This document shows, in pieces, positions 59,851 to 64,000 of a stretch of DNA of 64,000 bases. The first letter of the stretch is position 1; every line of letters begins with the position of its first letter. The notes below the pieces were generated by a model, which did not search any database, had not been told where the DNA came from, and saw only the letters and a program-made list of their open reading frames with translations. Position numbers and translations under genes: made by a program. The stretch comes from Spodoptera frugiperda (Eukaryota > Arthropoda > Insecta > Lepidoptera > Noctuidae): positions 5,084,001-5,148,000 of the forward strand of contig NC_064230.1 in assembly GCF_023101765.2 (NCBI RefSeq), written 5' to 3'.

Positions 59851-60244
59851 GGGTCTCAGCACACATATGGGATCGGAAAGGGATCGTCACCGTATCGCCT
59901 CGAGCCGTTCAGAATGGTTTGTATTAAACTCCCTACTGCAACGCACACTAATCGGAATAATAACGTAATCGCCTCGCCTCGGAACAGGCTCCGAACTTGA
60001 ATTCCCGCGCTTACGGCTCATCGTCCCCACGCTTACGTTTCTCCGTCCCCGCGCTTACGTCTCTCCGTACCGACCAACTATCGTGTTAGTCTAGTCGGTG
60101 TCGCCTAGCCGTAGCCGAGTTGACGTACAGGCGCTGCTGATACGCTTTCGTTACGTGCATACGGTAGGTTAACGCCTGGTTGACAGCGAGGCAAAAGGCG
60201 TTACGGTTACGATCCCTTTCCGATCCCATATGTGTGCTGAGACC
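59851..60244. mobile_element. piggyBac-type MITE with TTAA target duplication
   Basis: A 394-bp element with terminal inverted repeats of about 36 bp that start GG(G)TCTCAGCACACATA and include GGGATCGGAAAGGGATCG. TTAA flanks both ends (59847-59850 and 60245-60248). The uninterrupted paralogue at about 22747 reads 'gccacattaaacctgtta', so excision of the element plus one TTAA restores it. The interior is G+C-rich and non-coding. TTAA duplication and GG-starting ends point to a piggyBac-superfamily transposase. Confidence 0.88.
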
Positions 60245-62519
60245 TTAAACCTGTTAATACAACACATGGGATACAATTTCCCAAATCTGTAGAATTATGA
60301 TATCGTGGACTGTCCACTCCACAAGTGACATTAGCTGACTTATAGAGAATTACAAGAAGGCCCGAAAAATACCATTATATTTGAGACCGTACATTTAATA
60401 TGCTGGTTACATTATAAACATCGACACACACAGCTAGAACAAGCACACACCCCGTGCACTGAACTTGCAGGTAGAACATTGTACTAGACGTTGTACTAAC
60501 GTTAGCACTTGTCGTAGTAAACAGAGCACACGAGTGACTCCACTCGTACAATAAGTCTCATCACACCTGCATGTGGCATTGGAAGTGAGACGTGGAACGT
60601 TTAATGACGTCATAACCAGGGAAACTGGTGTTTATTTCCACATTGACATGTTCCTTGTCTTAGAAGAAATATATAAAGACAATATAATTCACGCGACATA
60701 TATCGACGCACACATTAGAACAAGCGCGGTTGTCACTAGCACATTGCTTGACTGTCTTCGACACAACTTTGTATATTTACGTAACCACTTGCACATACTG
60801 ACTAGGTAAGTCTCAATGCGCCCGAATGCGGGCACGACTTCTGAGACAAGAAACATTTCACACATCCATACATTGTGTTTGTATTTATACTCCTTTATTG
60901 AGAAATACTACCGACTGCAGTATTTTGGAACTTTAGCTGCTAAAAGCTGATCATGCGAAAGCACGCGCAAAATATTTTTCTAGATATAGACACATACAGC
61001 AATAGAAAACATTTTTGGAAATGACTGTAATATCGATATAGACTATATTTGTTACATGGACATACGCAGATACATAAGTTTCTTGACGGTTGTGTTCAAT
61101 ACGATACAACTCTCTTACAATATTTCAAATGAGAGGAAAACACACTTGGAAGTAGGTACTGATTGAGTACCTTATCGGGAAAATTCATTGACTTTCCAAA
61201 AAATACTGTCCAGTTACAACACAGACAAAGACAATGCGGGGAATGCTTCATAACTATAATCCTATTTGGAATAATGTTGCTGTACGTATATAATGGCAAT
61301 ACAAAACGTTTCTTGACGGTTGTCTTTGACAGAGACATTTTTCATATTAATTTATTAATTGCAATATAATTCAATACACATGAAATATAGAGAGTCCAAC
61401 TCTCACATAGATTATGTCTTCGATACAACGTTGAAAAAACATATATTATATGAATGCTGTGCGTTTGATTCCATTGCGTATTGCCATAAAGTGGTCAAGT
61501 AGTAATCTTGAATTAACATAGAAACATCAACATTGTGTGTATGTGTGTGTACACAATGTATGCAAGGAGTTATGTAGTATTGTATAGTATATTCGGATTC
61601 TATACATCAAAGCAATGTTATGTATTGTTCTAAATCATTGCACTAAACATCGACACACACAGCTAGAACAAGCACACACCCCGTGCACTGAACTTGCTGG
61701 TAGAACATTGGTATATTGTATTGGTAAGTTATTTACATTACCTATATTGGAAATTATGTTAAATTCGTGAGAAATATAAAATGGCCACGTAGAACGAGAA
61801 ACAGTTGTAAGTGGAGAAATTATTGTTTTACATCTCCTCTTGAGGTCCCAGAATAAGACGATACCAGTATTCTTATGTAACATGTTTGTATCACATTCAT
61901 GAACACAATATTGTCACGTTTGACTGATGTATAAAGTTACAAATGCGCTTGATGCAAATATCTTAGCAAGACGATGTATTGAAACTGATTTAACTGTTAG
62001 ACTGCACAACGAGTTTCTTGTCGGTTGTCTTCGATACAAATATATGCTTGAATGTCTTTACGACATGGAATATATATAACACATGATTATTAATTATTTA
62101 AATTTCAATGTGAAATATTCCTGAGAAACTTATTATTTGCGCACACAACGAGACAATGGCGAGTCTTTGTGTCGCGAAGTTTAATTTCCAAACAGTTTCT
62201 TGACGGTTGTCTTTTATACAACTTTAGAAAATATCCACATTATGTAAATACGAAGGAAACATGTAAGTAGCTGTCTATAGCAATACGAGCTCTATACATG
62301 GAAATACTGATTACGTACATCTCATCTGACACCTTTAAGGTAACGTTTAATAAACCATTACATTTGATAACTTTTGATAACTTCAGTAACAGGACATATC
62401 TCTCATCTATTCCTATTCTTACATCACATAGTTTCTTGCTGGTTGTCTTCGACAACTTCCATAATATAATTATTTGTATATTCCACGTAGAATTATCACT
62501 TTAATGCCTTTCAGTTTAA
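60245..62519 (+). repeat. Hairpin-unit array, block 16
   Basis: No gene. H1 modules start at 61078, 61308, 62013, 62195 and 62431; shortened ones are near 60745 and 61412. A two-part stem IV, GTCTCA / TGAGAC enclosing GCCCG / CGGGC with an AATG loop, lies at 60810-60847. End motifs are near 60420, 60705 and 61648. The 61645-61935 stretch duplicates 23037-23310. Confidence 0.88.
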
Positions 62520-62715
62520 TTTGACTGCACGGTTGGCGCGGTGGGCAACTGGCTGCCGCGCAACGTGTAGCGGATTCGATTCCCGCACAGAGCAACATAA
62601 AGCAACTTTGTGTGATCCACAAGTTGTTGTTTTGGATCTGGGTGTCATGTGCATGTGAAATTGTATGTTTGTAAACGCACCCACGAGACTTATGAAAGTC
62701 CAAGTCTGAGGTAAT
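62520..62715 (+). mobile_element. tRNA-derived SINE (lepidopteran type)
   Basis: About 195 bp with a Pol III promoter layout: A-box-like TGGCGCGGTGG at 62534-62544 and B-box GGATTCGATTCCC at 62572-62584. The body ('gtgtgatccacaagttgttg', 'tctgggtgtcatgtgcatgtg', 'tgtaaacgcacccac') matches a SINE type I know from moths. It interrupts a unit between 'cctttcagtttaat' and 'ttctaaatatcgacgc'. The target duplication is not clear. Confidence 0.8.
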
Positions 62716-64000
62716 GTCTTTTTGTAAGTAAAGTTCTAAATATCGACGCACACAGTTAGAACAAGCACTGATGTCACGTTACTTGACGGTTGTCTTTAAC
62801 ACAACTTGGAACAATTACGTATTATGTAAATACGTAGGAAACATTAGTTAGACTACAACCCACGCAGATATACTGACTAGGTGTCACCAGGTACAGTCCA
62901 ACGCGAGACGGAGCACCCTCGGTGGGACTTTGATACAATGGAACAACTCCAGGAAGCATGAACAACCTAAGTTTGATGAAATGTGTATTACGCATGTTCA
63001 CAATTCTATATGACATAAGTATTGAGAGATTAATTGATTCTAGAGAGACATATTATGTGCGCACACAACGCAACAATACTGACGTCGGTGTCATTTTATG
63101 AAAAATAAAATTGCGTGTCTTCGTGTCGCGAAGTTTAATTTCCAAACAGTTTCTTGACGGTTGTCTTCGATACAACTTTAAATCACGCATTAGTTGCATG
63201 TTTGTTAGGAATAATCTGATATAAATATATCACATAGAAATACAAATACATAATTCTGAAATGGGAAAAATGTTCTTCCACAAAATGACCAGTTGATAGT
63301 AATATTTGACTCGGTTGCTATGGTAACGAGTTTCTTGACGGTTGTCTTCGACACAAGTTTAGTTCTGAATAATAAATTAATGTTATACGATCACGATCTC
63401 TTTAATGGCGTTCCAAGTAGGGAAACGCTTGTTTATGAACACACTGATCCATAATATATGACCATGCCACCGTTTTACTTGAACAGGTATAAAACCTAAA
63501 ACGTAGTCGCCTTTATTTTACTTATATCTTTTTCATTTCATAGTTTATCCAATAAGTTTCTTGACGGTTGTCTTCGATACAACGTTGACAGAACATATAG
63601 TACCTAGCTGTGTATGTGGCTACACACCACTGTGGAATACTGACTAGGTAAGTCTCATGTCTACACAAATGTAGGCAACATCTTTTGAAACATTATTGTT
63701 TAACTTTAAGAATATCAAATGTAGAAAAAGTTAATATTATTATGTTCCATAAAGGACGACCACGTACAAAATACTCCATATTTATCTTATATATGTATAA
63801 CATTACATGATTAATGCAATTGTGTAAGGTTCGGTACTAACAATCAGTTGTACAGAGGTGACGTCATGTCACGTATGTGCGCGAAAACAAAGTAGACACA
63901 CACAGCTAGAACAAGCACACACCCCGTGCACTGAACTTGCTGGTAGAACATTGTACTAGACGTTGTACTAACGTTAGCACTTGTCGTAGTAAACAGAGCA
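62716..64000 (+). repeat. Hairpin-unit array, block 17
   Basis: No gene. H1 modules start at 62779, 63149, 63330 and 63556. The 63330-63560 stretch is the uninterrupted form of the site that received the LINE at 5906-9948. The last end motif (ACACACACAGCTAGAAC) is at about 63895, and the window closes inside the following spacer, which recurs near 60480-60520. Confidence 0.9.

Noticed and set aside
1..64000. CRISPR-like array (regularly spaced conserved repeat)
   Set aside because: Spacing is irregular (about 100-450 bp), flanks are themselves related between copies, and the transposons present are those of an insect nuclear genome.

Overview
The window looks like moth or butterfly (Lepidoptera) nuclear DNA. 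It is strongly AT-rich. It carries Helitrons with TCTATAC-type 5' ends and CTAG 3' ends, RTE-type LINE tails (the 'cagtggg...aggctgatg' ending), a tRNA-derived SINE of lepidopteran type, and a LINE whose ORF1 has an FP-type C-terminal domain. I recognise no host protein-coding gene, tRNA or rRNA gene. The only convincing long coding regions are the two ORFs of one LINE (6167-9922) and the broken reverse-transcriptase C-terminus of another (56091-57150).

Nearly everything else is one very large, head-to-tail array. About 140 recognisable copies of a short module, TTTCTTGACGGTTGTCTTCG plus relatives, recur every 0.1-0.45 kb, and all lie on the + strand. The module opens a longer unit of about 280-450 bp built as a string of small hairpins joined by conserved linkers. 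The order is: H1 (GTTGT / ACAAC stem); a second stem followed by GTAGGAAAC; a third followed by GGAAATACTGACTAGGT; a fourth (often GTCTCA / TGAGAC) followed by ATGGAACATTT; a stem CCACTT / AAGTGG followed by GGAAAT; a variable part; and an end motif (ATCGACGCACACAATTAG, then AACAAGC) about 35 bp before the next H1. Linkers are conserved between copies while stem sequences change on both sides together, as expected of a structured RNA family or a satellite with a maintained fold. I do not recognise this family. It is the best candidate for an undescribed system here.

Ten copies of a GC-rich module of about 0.4 kb, each with an AT-rich tail containing TGACGTCA sites, are interspersed in the same orientation (starting near 1575, 15288, 18525, 24370, 31070, 36043, 39170, 45968, 49440 and 57853). 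They also contain covarying hairpins. Their apparent open frame is broken by single-base indels between copies, so I treat it as non-coding.

Mobile elements interrupt the array, and because the array is repetitive, uninterrupted paralogous copies show several insertion points. In order they are: FP/CR1-Jockey-like LINE (5906-9948), Tc1/mariner-type foldback MITE (16126-16265), Helitron (24651-25022), composite Helitron with a second Helitron inserted inside it (25184-28604), Helitron 3' fragment (31561-31656), a 3.1-kb TA-flanked TIR element carrying a Helitron (40499-43645), a foldback plus unclassified TE DNA (51016-52383), a truncated R1-clade LINE (55780-57150), a TTAA-flanked piggyBac-type MITE (59851-60244) and a SINE (62520-62715). 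Gene-poor, TE-loaded repetitive DNA of this kind would fit a W chromosome, a B chromosome or pericentromeric DNA, but nothing in the window decides this.
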